Shown: positions 16,396 through 25,223 of the stretch, one piece after another | How the letters are laid out: every line of letters begins with the position of its first letter | How positions within the stretch are numbered: the first letter of the stretch is position 1 | Origin: Sulfuricurvum sp. | GTDB lineage: Bacteria > Campylobacterota > Campylobacteria > Campylobacterales > Sulfurimonadaceae | Direction: 5' to 3' | Length of the DNA stretch: 64,000 nt | NCBI RefSeq assembly: GCF_023229695.1 | Contig: NZ_JALNYS010000001.1 | Coordinates: 186,001 to 250,000 of the forward strand | Position numbers and translations under genes: made by a program | Notes under the pieces: generated by a model | Database searches by the model: none | Seen by the model: only the letters and a program-made list of their open reading frames with translations | Told to the model about the DNA's origin: nothing

Positions 16396-16885
16396 CGAGT
16401 GGATTGAATTTGCCAAACGGGACTATTATACGCTTAAAAAGCTTGACGGTGATGAGTATTTGACCAATATCGTATTGTTTCATTCCCAGCAATGCATAGA
16501 GAAGCTTTTTAAGGGGATTATGGAAGCCAGCGGAGCAGATGTGCCTCGGATACACAATACCAAAAAACTGTACGAATTGATAGCGGACGTAATCGATCAG
16601 CCTATGGATGTGGATGATCTGCTATACATTGACAGTGTTTATATCGAGTCACGTTATCCGGCAAGTTTTGGATTGTTACCGGGTGGACAACCTACATTAA
16701 AAGAGTCGCAAAAAGCGATAGAGATAGTAAAAAAAATTCTCTCATTGCTTGATCTGGACTTTGAATCCCGAGGAGGATCAGATGAAAACATTGACATTAA
16801 AAATCGAAGATTCAGCAGTCGAAAAAGTGATGTGGTTTTTGGAACAACTCAAAGATGTTGTCACGATAGAGCCATTGAAAAGTGA
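16361..16885 (+). CDS. HEPN-domain protein, probable toxin partner of MNT
   Basis: Helical HEPN protein (PF05168 type): EWIEFAKRDYYTLKKL, then FHSQQCIEKLFKGIM and the RYPASFG segment. The Rx4-6H RNase motif of HepT is not obvious, so catalysis is uncertain. Start: ATG at 16361 or TTG at 16379; the TTG has AAGGGGG in front of it. The C-terminal 35 or so residues are odd: they are encoded by the next leader copy and the start of the next gene in another frame, a 104-base overlap. In the other modules a TGA stands just before the leader; here TTTGAATCCC reads through, as if one T had been lost. The normal protein probably ended near residue 134. Confidence 0.75.
   Translation: MQRGFCLKPLHNEWIEFAKRDYYTLKKLDGDEYLTNIVLFHSQQCIEKLFKGIMEASGADVPRIHNTKKLYELIADVIDQPMDVDDLLYIDSVYIESRYPASFGLLPGGQPTLKESQKAIEIVKKILSLLDLDFESRGGSDENIDIKNRRFSSRKSDVVFGTTQRCCHDRAIEK
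16763..16781 (+). promoter_or_regulatory. Repeated ribosome-site leader, copy 3
   Basis: GAATCCCGAGGAGGATCAG before ATGAAAAC. It lies inside the HEPN reading frame because that gene has no stop before it. Confidence 0.7.
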
Positions 16886-17045
16886 TGAGCAATCTCAAAA
16901 GATTGATCTCGAAAATGATCCATTGGCACAGGAGCTTAAAAGGCGAATCCAAGAGATTGATGAGGGGACGATGCCATTGACTCCGTTCAAAGAGGGGATG
17001 GATCGGATGATGGAGAGAATGAGGCTGAAATATGCAAGTGGATAA
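16782..17045 (+). CDS. Putative type II antitoxin (partner of ParE/RelE-like toxin)
   Basis: 87-residue acidic protein starting MKTLTLKIEDSAVEKVMWFL, similar at its N-terminus to the antitoxin at 15542. The C-terminal half (DPLAQELKRRIQEIDEGT...) is charged and helical. The toxin gene starts 14 bases before its stop, the same overlap length as in the first RelE-type module. Its antitoxin role is inferred from this context and the shared N-terminus. Its first 104 bases are also read in another frame as the tail of the HEPN gene. Confidence 0.7.
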   Translation: MKTLTLKIEDSAVEKVMWFLEQLKDVVTIEPLKSDEQSQKIDLENDPLAQELKRRIQEIDEGTMPLTPFKEGMDRMMERMRLKYASG

Positions 17046-17316
17046 AACAGACCGGTTCTTTGCGGAGTTAGAGATGATTATCGACTTTATCGCTCAAAAT
17101 TCTTTTAAAAGAGCCGAACAGTTCAGCAGTGATTTGAATAATCAAATGATGAATTTACCTCATTTTCCCTACAAATGCCGACAATCGTCCAGATCAAAAG
17201 ATAACGATCTCAGAGAGTTGGTTGCTAACGGATATGTGATCCCTTATCGGATCAATACGGCTAAAGATCGGATTGAGATACTCGGTATTTTTAGCGAAAA
17301 TGAGTGGAACTTATAA
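17032..17316 (+). CDS. ParE/RelE-superfamily toxin
   Basis: 94-residue protein of the RelE/ParE fold: an N-terminal helical hairpin (KTDRFFAELEMIIDFIAQNSFKRAEQF) followed by strands ending LRELVANGYVIPYRIN and DRIEILGIFSENEW. The LRELV...YVIPYRI pattern is typical of ParE-like toxins; whether it targets gyrase or mRNA cannot be told by eye. It starts with an ATG inside the end of the antitoxin gene. Its TAA is followed at once by the fourth leader copy, which drives the giant surface protein. Confidence 0.78.
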   Translation: MQVDKTDRFFAELEMIIDFIAQNSFKRAEQFSSDLNNQMMNLPHFPYKCRQSSRSKDNDLRELVANGYVIPYRINTAKDRIEILGIFSENEWNL

Positions 17317-17317
17317 A

Positions 17318-17336
17318 AAATCCCAAGGAGGATAAG
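17318..17336 (+). promoter_or_regulatory. Repeated ribosome-site leader, copy 4 (variant)
   Basis: AAATCCCAAGGAGGATAAG before ATGAAAACCGT. Two bases differ from copies 1-3. The match continues into the coding start, which reads ATGAAAACCGT as in copy 1. Confidence 0.65.
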
Positions 17337-20300
17337 ATGAAAACCGTAAAAATTCCCGTTATTACCGGAAGCGAAATGACGCGGCAATCGATACAACCCG
17401 TTAGTGCGAGTATAGCGCGGCAATCCAGTCTCTATAAAACGCTTTCACGGATGTTTGCCGCTTTTGGAGTGGTAATGATATTTGCCGTGTCGGGGTGGGG
17501 AGGTCCACCTGCCTCATGGACAAGCAATACCCCAGTTATTTCGTTAAGTTGTACCCCTTCCAGTCTCGATGAGAGGCATGCGGGTACACAGTTGGTTAGC
17601 TGTGAGGTGAGTATTGATGTGGCCCCTAATAATGATGACTTAAAATTGACGATTAAAACGTCTGACGACACCGCAAGAACGAATGATAACGATTACGAGA
17701 AATTGGATTCTGATTTTACATTCAATAAAAATACAACTACTAAAAGTAAAACGTTTACAATAACGATAAATGGTGACAGTGCGGTGGAATCGGACGAAAC
17801 TTTTTTTGTTAACGTTGTTGAGAATAATACAGATAAGCAAAATTTTACGTTGCCATCCCCTCCTCAAACTGTCACCATACGCAATGATGATCTTGTTTTA
17901 ACGGATCTTTCAATCACCAAAGCTGTTAATAATGCGACGCCGCTGGTGGGAGAAAACGTAACGTTTACGATTATAGGGAGAAATAACGGGCCGACAACGT
18001 CGGACATAACCATTACCGACACATTACCGGCAGGTTTGACATGGGTATCGGACAGTGACGATCAGGGAAATTCATTTAACTGTACCAACAGCGGTCAGAC
18101 GGTGACGTGTACCGGAACGCAGGATTTTGCTTCATCCGCACAGGTAACTGTCACGATTGTAGCCAATGTCGTTTCATCGGGTACGATTGTAAATACTGCT
18201 ACCATCGAATCAGCCAACAGTGTGAGTGAAAGCAACAGTGCCAATAACAGTGCGTCGGTTACCGTGATAGCCGGTTCTCCACCGGTGATGGGGAATATTC
18301 CCGATCAAAATGGCATCAAAAATACCCCTTTTACGCTGAATATCAGCGGAAATGTTACACGTACGGAAAACGATTCGATCTTGTCGTACGCTCTGAACGG
18401 AACCTTGCCGACAGGGCTCAGTTTTAACACATCTACCGGTACCCTCAGCGGTACACCAACACAAACAGGAACATTCAGTTTTACGGCGACGGCGACCGAT
18501 AAAGACGGTACGTCGAATGCCGATCCTTTTATCCTGACAATAACTTCTGCGGCGACAGGGACGGTTCCCGAACTCCCAGCTGATAGTATGTGTAACCTTT
18601 TTCCCACTCCGTTGACAACGTTTAGTCATCTTACAACACAAAATAACGGAATTTATAACAGTTGTAGTATTTCATATCCAACCGGAGCATGGACCGATGC
18701 ACATGTCGGTAATAATCCCCGTACAGGATGCCATGATGGAACACCAGGCACAGGATGTGATTGCGCTCGTGTCAATCCAACCTCGATGTATACGGCTCCA
18801 CTTTACATCACGAATCGAACGGATACGGTGAGCCTGACCGGGACCAATACGTTGAGCGATTTAAATCAGCCTAATCTGAATCTTTCGGGAACGATTACGT
18901 TTAATCCGTCGACAAGCTACAGTAATGATTCGCGTAAAGTAATGTTGATCGGGGATATGAATAATGTTAATGTAGATACGATGACCTTCAATGAAGGGGA
19001 TTATTATATTAAGTCATGGACGATTTCGGGAAATGGAAATAACAAAAACAACATAAAGATCAATGGGGATGTCCGAATTTTTATTCAGGGAGATTTTACC
19101 AATCCCGGCAACAACGTTGATATTGCCTATGTAACGACGGCCTCTACCTTTTTTATGTATACGGGCGGTGATATGACTACGTCCAATCAAGGTGGAGGAA
19201 ATGCGACATGGCAGGGATTTTATTACGTTAAGGGTAATTACACCAATAGTAATAATGCTAATGCTGCTAGTCTTAAGGGTGGGATCACGGCAGAGGGGAC
19301 ACTTACATTCAGCGGTCAAAATTATAGCGTAACCTATGATGCCGATAGAGCCGACCGTCTTGGTGGTCAGGTATGTGCAGCAGCAGTTACCGTCGGATTC
19401 GATACGGCAGATTATCAAACGAGTGAAGATATCAATTTGCCGTTTGAATCAACCAGTACGATATTGATGACGATTCGATTATCCAAAGCGGCTGCTTATG
19501 ATGTCACCGTAGCGTATGATACACAAAACGGTACAGCAATTGCAGGACAGGACTATATTGCACAAAGTGCGACGGTGACTATTCCGCGCGGACAAACGAG
19601 TGTAACCGTGCCGATGTACATTATCCATGATCAGCCGATTGAACTGGATGAGACGTTTCAGGTTGTTTTGAGTAATCCGCAGCCTTCCGGTACATTGCTG
19701 GGGATTACCCCTGCGACGGTAACCATTCTTGCACAAACAACAGCACCGTTGTGTTATAAGGATGATTTTAATAGCGGAACAGCAACAGCAAATAATTGGC
19801 GTGTACTCAAAAGCAGTGGAAGTTATACACCCGGTTATGTGAATAACAGAATGCAACTGACAGATGCCGTAGGTAATAGAGCAACAGCAATTACAAAAGA
19901 TTATGAATTCAGTGCATCTCAAAATCTCATTATTGCTGAATTTACCCACTATGCTTACGCAGGTGACGGAGCAGACGGTATTGCACTTGTTTTGTATGAT
20001 TCAGCGGTTGGTGCAACACCGACGGTTGGAGCTTTCGGCGGATCTCTGGGATATGCACAAAAAAGCAATCCAGGAAGCGATTGTACGGTATCGGGCGGAT
20101 GCCCGGGATTTCAAGGGGGATGGCTTGGATTAGGGATTGACGAATATGGGAATTATTCAAGTCCTACTGAAGGACGTTTAGGTGGGACGGGATTCATTTC
20201 AGATGCTGTAGCGATTCGCGGGAAAGGGAGTAATCAAACAGGCTATACCTATTTGGCAGGAACTACTACGATGACTCCGTCGATCGATACGGCTGGAAGT

Positions 20301-22358
20301 ACCCCTAAGCCTGGGGATAAGTTTCGTATGACGGTGGATGCGCGTGATCCTGCACATCTTTATATCTCACTAGAGCGCGATACAGGGACAGGGAACGGAT
20401 ATCAATTTGTGATCGATAAATTTGATGCTATCGCGTCTCAGGGGGCAAGCCCGACGTATGTGCGCCTTGCTTTTACCGGCTCAACCGGTGGATCTAATAA
20501 TATTCACGAAATTGATGATTTGACGGTTAACGGAAACTGTAGCCCTTATGTACCATCTCTATCCGGGGCATTTCGTGTAACCGAAGATAGTTCAACGGCC
20601 TCCTGGAGCGTAAAATGGCCCAAAAAACTGATTAAAACGCAAGTGGCACCCTTAATCAATAAACGCTTTTGCGTGTTGGCCGGAACCAGTGCCAATGAGA
20701 GTGCTCTTCCACTAACGAGCAGTGTTGCAGTGGATGTAAATCTTACCAATTACACCGGTTACAATCAGCAACTTGTTTCCAATCTTATGATCCCATCGGG
20801 CAGTGCAACAACCTGTTTTGATGTGAATTACGCAAGCGCTGCCAAAACGATGCAGTTTATTGTTGGAAAACATAATGATACCATCTCGGCAAAATCATTT
20901 TCAGATACTTTTTCAATTCGACCTAAAAATTTTATTGTTGAAACCAATTCAACGACGCCGCTTCTTGTTGCTGGACAGACGTATCGTTTGGATGTGAATA
21001 CAACCTCAATGACATCGACAAATCCGGTAGGAAATTATGATACTGTGCTTGGAACTTTGCCCAACACGAGTGTTCTTAAAACACTTGCACCCACAATGAT
21101 AACGTGTCCAGCAAACGGTTCAGAATCACTATCCCTTACTTTTACAAGTGGTCAAGCATCATCGTCAAATTTTGTATATGATAATGTTATGGATATCGAT
21201 GTAACCGTTTTAGATGGTAACTGGACCGAAACGGATCAGGCAAACGGTGGATGTATTCTTGGTTCGGATGATTGGACGACAACGCCGGTCGGATGTTTAA
21301 TAAAAGGGGTGAAACAGGTGAGATTTGTTCCCCACCATTTCGATCTTACTGCCAATTTTCGAAATTTCAATAATGAAAAATTCACCTACCTCTCCAATCC
21401 TAAAATCCCGGGCAATGATTATAATATGAGTGCGTTGCTTGATTTGAACATTACGGCTAAAACGGCTTTGAATCATGATGCAACGTATTATAATTCATTA
21501 TGTTATGCGAAAGCAAAGGATATTAAGATAACCTATACCCCACTATTTATAGATAATTTGACGAGCGCATGGTATCAATACGGTTTTGATTCAACGGTGA
21601 TCGGCGATTCAAGCAAAAATATTGGGACGGATTTAAATCTGACCAGTCTGACTCCGGCAGTTTTTTCGACAGACCATAATGGTTCCGCTCAATTGCATGT
21701 AAAAATCAATTTTGACCGGAATGAAACCAAACAGCTTTCCCCTTTTAATGTTGACATTACCAATATCGATGTAAATACCATTGATGAGGTTAATGCAGCG
21801 ATCAATCCGCCTAATACGGCTTCTTTCGTATACGGCCGTTTCATCCCCCGCGATGTCAGAGTCTTCGGAGATACGGTTCCCTTTAGCGTAAATGGATGGT
21901 ATGAAGTGTTTGATGCCCAAACATTGGGAGGGACTGCTTTGTCTCCGAGTCGAAATGATCCTCTCTGGTTTGTGAATAGTTTGCACAGCGATACTAGCGA
22001 TGGTAACGCAACGGTTTCTGTAGTGGAAAATTACGGTGCCCTTCCGACCAATGGAGCATCGGTTGGCGGTATCGAAACCTATAACTTTACCCATTATGCG
22101 ATCGGCGGATACAAAGCCCATATGAGTACCTCCCCATGGCTGTGGTATGGTGTAAATGCTTCCCCCTATGTCGATCCTACCGGAAATCAAAATTGTTTAA
22201 CGCACCCGTGTTTTAATATCTCTGTCTCTCCGGTGGTCGGTACCAGCGGCAGTGCAAAAAGCGGTTTGGAATCGACTAAAAGCAGTAAATCCTCAACGCA
22301 GAGCGGCAGCAACGGGAGCTGGAAAAGTACCAGCGATTATGCTCCGGCTATCCGATGA
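17337..22358 (+). CDS. Giant MshQ-like surface protein (Calx-beta, DUF11, lectin-like, DUF6701)
   Basis: 1673-residue secreted protein. A hydrophobic segment (about 40-55) after a long polar start probably acts as an export signal. Visible domains in order: Calx-beta-like (about 65-190, SVESDETFFVNV type motif), DUF11 repeat (about 195-315, SITKAVNNATP...TDTLPAGLTW), an Ig-like putative cadherin-type domain (about 320-405), a region of glycine/asparagine-rich beta repeats (about 480-670), a second Calx-beta (about 685-800), a lectin-like segment (about 808-1070) and a C-terminal domain like that of MshQ. Three pilin-like genes follow with tight overlaps, as in MSHA pilus clusters. The likely role is a pilus-associated adhesin. 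The start after the leader at 17337 is preferred over an earlier in-frame start at 17304. Confidence 0.8.
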   Translation: MKTVKIPVITGSEMTRQSIQPVSASIARQSSLYKTLSRMFAAFGVVMIFAVSGWGGPPASWTSNTPVISLSCTPSSLDERHAGTQLVSCEVSIDVAPNNDDLKLTIKTSDDTARTNDNDYEKLDSDFTFNKNTTTKSKTFTITINGDSAVESDETFFVNVVENNTDKQNFTLPSPPQTVTIRNDDLVLTDLSITKAVNNATPLVGENVTFTIIGRNNGPTTSDITITDTLPAGLTWVSDSDDQGNSFNCTNSGQTVTCTGTQDFASSAQVTVTIVANVVSSGTIVNTATIESANSVSESNSANNSASVTVIAGSPPVMGNIPDQNGIKNTPFTLNISGNVTRTENDSILSYALNGTLPTGLSFNTSTGTLSGTPTQTGTFSFTATATDKDGTSNADPFILTITSAATGTVPELPADSMCNLFPTPLTTFSHLTTQNNGIYNSCSISYPTGAWTDAHVGNNPRTGCHDGTPGTGCDCARVNPTSMYTAPLYITNRTDTVSLTGTNTLSDLNQPNLNLSGTITFNPSTSYSNDSRKVMLIGDMNNVNVDTMTFNEGDYYIKSWTISGNGNNKNNIKINGDVRIFIQGDFTNPGNNVDIAYVTTASTFFMYTGGDMTTSNQGGGNATWQGFYYVKGNYTNSNNANAASLKGGITAEGTLTFSGQNYSVTYDADRADRLGGQVCAAAVTVGFDTADYQTSEDINLPFESTSTILMTIRLSKAAAYDVTVAYDTQNGTAIAGQDYIAQSATVTIPRGQTSVTVPMYIIHDQPIELDETFQVVLSNPQPSGTLLGITPATVTILAQTTAPLCYKDDFNSGTATANNWRVLKSSGSYTPGYVNNRMQLTDAVGNRATAITKDYEFSASQNLIIAEFTHYAYAGDGADGIALVLYDSAVGATPTVGAFGGSLGYAQKSNPGSDCTVSGGCPGFQGGWLGLGIDEYGNYSSPTEGRLGGTGFISDAVAIRGKGSNQTGYTYLAGTTTMTPSIDTAGSTPKPGDKFRMTVDARDPAHLYISLERDTGTGNGYQFVIDKFDAIASQGASPTYVRLAFTGSTGGSNNIHEIDDLTVNGNCSPYVPSLSGAFRVTEDSSTASWSVKWPKKLIKTQVAPLINKRFCVLAGTSANESALPLTSSVAVDVNLTNYTGYNQQLVSNLMIPSGSATTCFDVNYASAAKTMQFIVGKHNDTISAKSFSDTFSIRPKNFIVETNSTTPLLVAGQTYRLDVNTTSMTSTNPVGNYDTVLGTLPNTSVLKTLAPTMITCPANGSESLSLTFTSGQASSSNFVYDNVMDIDVTVLDGNWTETDQANGGCILGSDDWTTTPVGCLIKGVKQVRFVPHHFDLTANFRNFNNEKFTYLSNPKIPGNDYNMSALLDLNITAKTALNHDATYYNSLCYAKAKDIKITYTPLFIDNLTSAWYQYGFDSTVIGDSSKNIGTDLNLTSLTPAVFSTDHNGSAQLHVKINFDRNETKQLSPFNVDITNIDVNTIDEVNAAINPPNTASFVYGRFIPRDVRVFGDTVPFSVNGWYEVFDAQTLGGTALSPSRNDPLWFVNSLHSDTSDGNATVSVVENYGALPTNGASVGGIETYNFTHYAIGGYKAHMSTSPWLWYGVNASPYVDPTGNQNCLTHPCFNISVSPVVGTSGSAKSGLESTKSSKSSTQSGSNGSWKSTSDYAPAIR

Positions 22359-23017
22359 AGCGAGTCGTTATGCGTTCGGCTATGGCCATGATCGAATTGA
22401 TTTTCGCGATTGTCGTCATTGCGATCAGCCTCCTCTCCATCCCCTCCATGATGGCGGTGGCGGCCCAATCGAGCAAGGGGAGCGTCATCGATGAGGATGT
22501 TATGTCCCGCCTCTCGGGGTGGGTTATGGACAAATCACAGGCGCGATGGGATGGAAATTACAGCGCCTCCGGTTCGGGTCCGCTCTGGATTCCCGGTGAT
22601 TTGAACTGTACTTCACGCGGAAGCGGGAACGTGTGGTACCGAGTCAATGCCGACTCCACGGTGCAGTGTGATGATCAGAACCGAACGCCTTCGGCAATAT
22701 TGTCATCCTATCCGGACGGAAACCTTTCTCGCGGAATTGAACGTTTAAACGGCGGGAGTGAAAATCTTGAGATCAACACTACGAGCGCAGAGAGTTATAC
22801 CATTACGGCCAGTTATGCGGTAAGCTATGTCCCCTCCACCGTAAGCGTTAGCGGTAATACGGCAACCGCAACGTGGGTATTGGGGTCATCAACTGCTATG
22901 GAGCCTTCTCCATCCGTGGCGGCGACTCATCTCAAACGTGTCGTAACCCGCTTCAGTGATCCCGATACTCAAACGGATATGGTGTTGACATTTTTTAAAT
23001 CCAATAAAGGCAATTAA
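22355..23017 (+). CDS. Type IV pilin-like protein (minor pilin)
   Basis: 220-residue protein with a class III signal: the basic start MKRVVMRSA is followed by MAMIELIFAIVVIAISLLSI, giving a glutamate at mature position 5 and a long hydrophobic helix. The residue before the cleavage point is alanine where glycine is usual, which PilD-type peptidases can tolerate. The rest is a strand-rich globular head with few family marks. The start overlaps the stop of the giant gene as ATGA. It is probably a minor pilin or pseudopilin of an MSHA-like or type II-like system whose motor genes are not in this window. Confidence 0.78.
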   Translation: MKRVVMRSAMAMIELIFAIVVIAISLLSIPSMMAVAAQSSKGSVIDEDVMSRLSGWVMDKSQARWDGNYSASGSGPLWIPGDLNCTSRGSGNVWYRVNADSTVQCDDQNRTPSAILSSYPDGNLSRGIERLNGGSENLEINTTSAESYTITASYAVSYVPSTVSVSGNTATATWVLGSSTAMEPSPSVAATHLKRVVTRFSDPDTQTDMVLTFFKSNKGN

Positions 23018-23943
23018 TGAAAACCTCCATACGCCGAAACGGTTTTACGATGATTGAATTGCTTTTTGTGATTGTGATCATGGGGGTAGTCGGTGGATTC
23101 GCTCTTGACACCGTCCGTCAATATTATGAGAATATTTTTCGCACTCATGAGTATACCAAACAGGTTGCCGATGCCGATCACATACTCGAACAGCTCTCAA
23201 AATATTTTGAAACAGCCATCAACGCATCCATTGTCAATCTGGATGAAACCAATTCAAATACGTGTTACGGGACACCGGGGACCAATAACGGTGATTTTAC
23301 CGTTGCGTTTGTTGCCGTGGATAATGACAGTCTCCGGGGAATCAACGGGCAGCCAGGATGGAGTGAAGATACATTGCTCCAGAACAATAACATTTTAAGT
23401 GCACCTGATGCAGACTATACGGCAGCCGATACGATTATTACCGCGCTCTATCCGACATCCGATTTGAATAATTCGGCAGTTTATGATGCCGACAGTATGA
23501 ACGTCAATGCCTGTACTCGCTTTAACTGGAACGGGGGAGGAACAGAGGGGTATCATAGGATTACGGGTGCTCCGACCGCGACAACGCTTCCGTTGGTCGC
23601 GGGCAATATTGCAACGGATGGAAAACAAAAATACTTAATGCGGACCGCTTATGCCTTTCGTGTTTTGGATAACGGTGATTTTAAGATGTACAGCAATTTT
23701 CGTCCGTGGTTAGGAGAAACGTACACTGATACGACAACACGTCAAAATCTTCTGGGACAGAATGTGGCCCACTTCAGCATCCATTACAATGCACAGGATT
23801 TTCAGAATAATGCAAATATCAACGATCGCGGGATGATATGGAAGCTCAAAATTTGTATGACGGGGATAGATGCCAATTTAAGTGAATCGGTGAGTGCTTC
23901 TCAACAGATATGCCGTGAAAGGAGTGTCCATGTACGGTATTAA
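23017..23943 (+). CDS. Type IV pilin-like protein, canonical prepilin signal
   Basis: 308-residue protein with a textbook prepilin start: RRNG then FTMIELLFVIVIMGVVGGFAL, so cleavage after the glycine leaves phenylalanine 1 and glutamate 5. It is larger than a major pilin and likely a minor pilin of the MshO/PilW kind. The long head contains several cysteines (CYGTPG, NACTRF, KICMTG, QQICRE) that may pair. It overlaps the upstream gene by one base (TAATG) and the downstream gene by 14 bases, so the operon is translated as a unit. Confidence 0.8.
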   Translation: MKTSIRRNGFTMIELLFVIVIMGVVGGFALDTVRQYYENIFRTHEYTKQVADADHILEQLSKYFETAINASIVNLDETNSNTCYGTPGTNNGDFTVAFVAVDNDSLRGINGQPGWSEDTLLQNNNILSAPDADYTAADTIITALYPTSDLNNSAVYDADSMNVNACTRFNWNGGGTEGYHRITGAPTATTLPLVAGNIATDGKQKYLMRTAYAFRVLDNGDFKMYSNFRPWLGETYTDTTTRQNLLGQNVAHFSIHYNAQDFQNNANINDRGMIWKLKICMTGIDANLSESVSASQQICRERSVHVRY

Positions 23944-24376
23944 ACGTCGCGGTTTTGCAATGATACTGGCGATTTTTGTCGTTGTGTTGGTGGCAGGTGG
24001 GGGTGCTCTATTGTTGAGCAATGCATCGGTGGCGAGCAAGTCGGTCAGCGACAATTATCTCCGTGCTCAAGCTGAGCTTTTAAATGAAAGCGCCACCGAA
24101 TTTGCCGTGATGCGGGCACAGGGATTTGATACAAGCGGAGGCAATTGTCTCGAAAATATCAATATTACCGTAAACGATGCAACCGGACATGCTATGTTCG
24201 ATGCCAATGTGACCATTCGCTATTCATTTAGAGGTACGGCACCGGCTGCGTGTGTTAATGTTTTGGCGGTTAATACGCTCAAAGAGACGACAATGTTAAT
24301 CGATACCGCAGTAACCGACCGTAATATCAGTACCGAACCGATCCGTGTTCACAAGCGTACCTGGCAAAAGTTATAG
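23930..24376 (+). CDS. PilX/GspK-like pilin-related protein
   Basis: 148-residue protein with a prepilin-like start, RRG then FAMILAIFVVVLVAGGGALLL. The glutamate at mature position 5 is replaced by leucine, as is known for tip-located GspK/PilX-type minor pilins. The region after the helix (SVSDNYLRAQAELLNESATE) matches the alanine/glutamate-rich extension of PilX-like proteins. I use the ATG at 23930 after AAGGAG; the longer frame from 23894 starts inside the previous gene. It is the last gene of the surface operon; repeats follow. Confidence 0.75.
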   Translation: MYGIKRRGFAMILAIFVVVLVAGGGALLLSNASVASKSVSDNYLRAQAELLNESATEFAVMRAQGFDTSGGNCLENINITVNDATGHAMFDANVTIRYSFRGTAPAACVNVLAVNTLKETTMLIDTAVTDRNISTEPIRVHKRTWQKL

Positions 24377-24398
24377 GGGAGGGAATATTCAAAGATTA

Positions 24399-24529
24399 AT
24401 ACCAAACTTTATTAACTAGGCATACTCTCGTCATTTTGTGCTACGACACAAAATCCAATGCAAGAGATGGATCCCGTATCAAGTACGGGATGACAAAATG
24501 CGTATAGACAGTTAAAGATAGACGGTATA
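24399..24529. repeat. Family 2 palindromic repeat, copy 1
   Basis: The element runs from ATACCAAACTTTATTAACT to AGTTAAAGATAGACGGTATA; the ends are imperfect inverted repeats (TATACC...TTAACT). It contains ATTTTGTG/CACAAAAT and ATCCCGTA/TACGGGAT stems. An almost identical copy is at 48619-48750. The gap 24377-24830 holds only this, a short spacer and family 1 copy D. Confidence 0.7.
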
Positions 24530-24574
24530 AGGGTGAAACAAAACCGAACCGGGGAAGGAAAAGACTCAATTAAA

Positions 24575-24790
24575 AGCTGACCTTACGCATCTTTTTCAAA
24601 AGGGGCGAAATAGGTCAGTAATCTCCCGCATCCGGAAGATGCGGGTAGCTTCAGGGGATTGTATGGGTGAAAAGCGTCAAAAAAGCCAATTGCTTGGCTT
24701 TTTTAGCTTAGGAGCCGATACACGAAGTGCCGGGGCTGGGCCGTCCCTGCCACTTGATGGGCTATGAGCGAAAAGCGCGTAACATCAGTT
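24575..24790. repeat. Family 1 repeat, copy D with terminator-like insert
   Basis: Left end AGCTGACCTTACGCATC, right end GCGCGTAACATCAGTT, with the CCCGCATC/GATGCGGG stem kept. The second stem of copy A is replaced by a segment with a long A/T-tract hairpin (24679-24704) that also occurs in the 48.5 kb copy. Confidence 0.7.
24679..24704. terminator. Bidirectional intrinsic terminator within repeat D
   Basis: AAAAAAGCCAA, loop TTGC, TTGGCTTTTTT: an 11-base perfect stem flanked by A and T runs, so it works on both strands. It lies between the convergent pilin operon and the cheY-like gene and would terminate both. Confidence 0.75.
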
Positions 24791-24830
24791 AAAAGGTAGA
24801 TAGAGCTAAGAAACTCTATCTGAGGAGAAT

Positions 24831-25208
24831 TTAGAGGGCGAGCTGGGCAATTTTGGAGAGGACATCTTTCTCGCGAACCGGTTTCATCAGAAAACCGTTT
24901 GCACCGCACTCTAACGCTTCGGTTTTTTTGGTTTCATCGGTAGTCAGGATAATGACCGGGAGCTGACGAAGCGATTCATCGGCACGTATCACTTTTAGCA
25001 TTTCAATCCCACCCATCACCGGCATAATGATATCAAGCAAAATGATATCAATATCATCCTGACTTTTTAAAACCCCTATTGCGTCCGCACCGTTTTTTGC
25101 CTCGACAACTTGCGAGACATTAGGCGCTTTCATCAGCATGGTTTTTAAAAGCTTGAGATTAATCATATCGTCATCAACAGCAAGTACTTTTAGTTTTTTA
25201 TCGCCCAT
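24831..25208 (-). CDS. CheY-like single-domain response regulator
   Basis: 125-residue stand-alone receiver domain. The acidic pocket is VDDD at 11-14, the phosphoacceptor is Asp59 in LLDIIMP, the switch threonine is in LTTD (89-90) and the conserved lysine is Lys109 in FLMKP. There is no output domain, so it acts through protein contacts or as a phosphate carrier. It is the last gene of a minus-strand run with the hybrid kinase 15 bases upstream, and is the likely final receiver of that relay. The flanking region carries no chemotaxis genes, so a flagellar-motor role is not implied. Confidence 0.9.
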   Translation of the reverse strand: MGDKKLKVLAVDDDMINLKLLKTMLMKAPNVSQVVEAKNGADAIGVLKSQDDIDIILLDIIMPVMGGIEMLKVIRADESLRQLPVIILTTDETKKTEALECGANGFLMKPVREKDVLSKIAQLAL

Positions 25209-25223
25209 TGTGTTGTTCCTATT

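Noticed and set aside
22252..22494. Plus-strand frame across the mshQ/pilin junction
   Set aside because: Overlaps two supported genes in another frame and has no protein likeness.
24399..24790. Complete insertion sequence at 24.4-24.8 kb
   Set aside because: No transposase or long frame is present; only palindromic repeats are seen.
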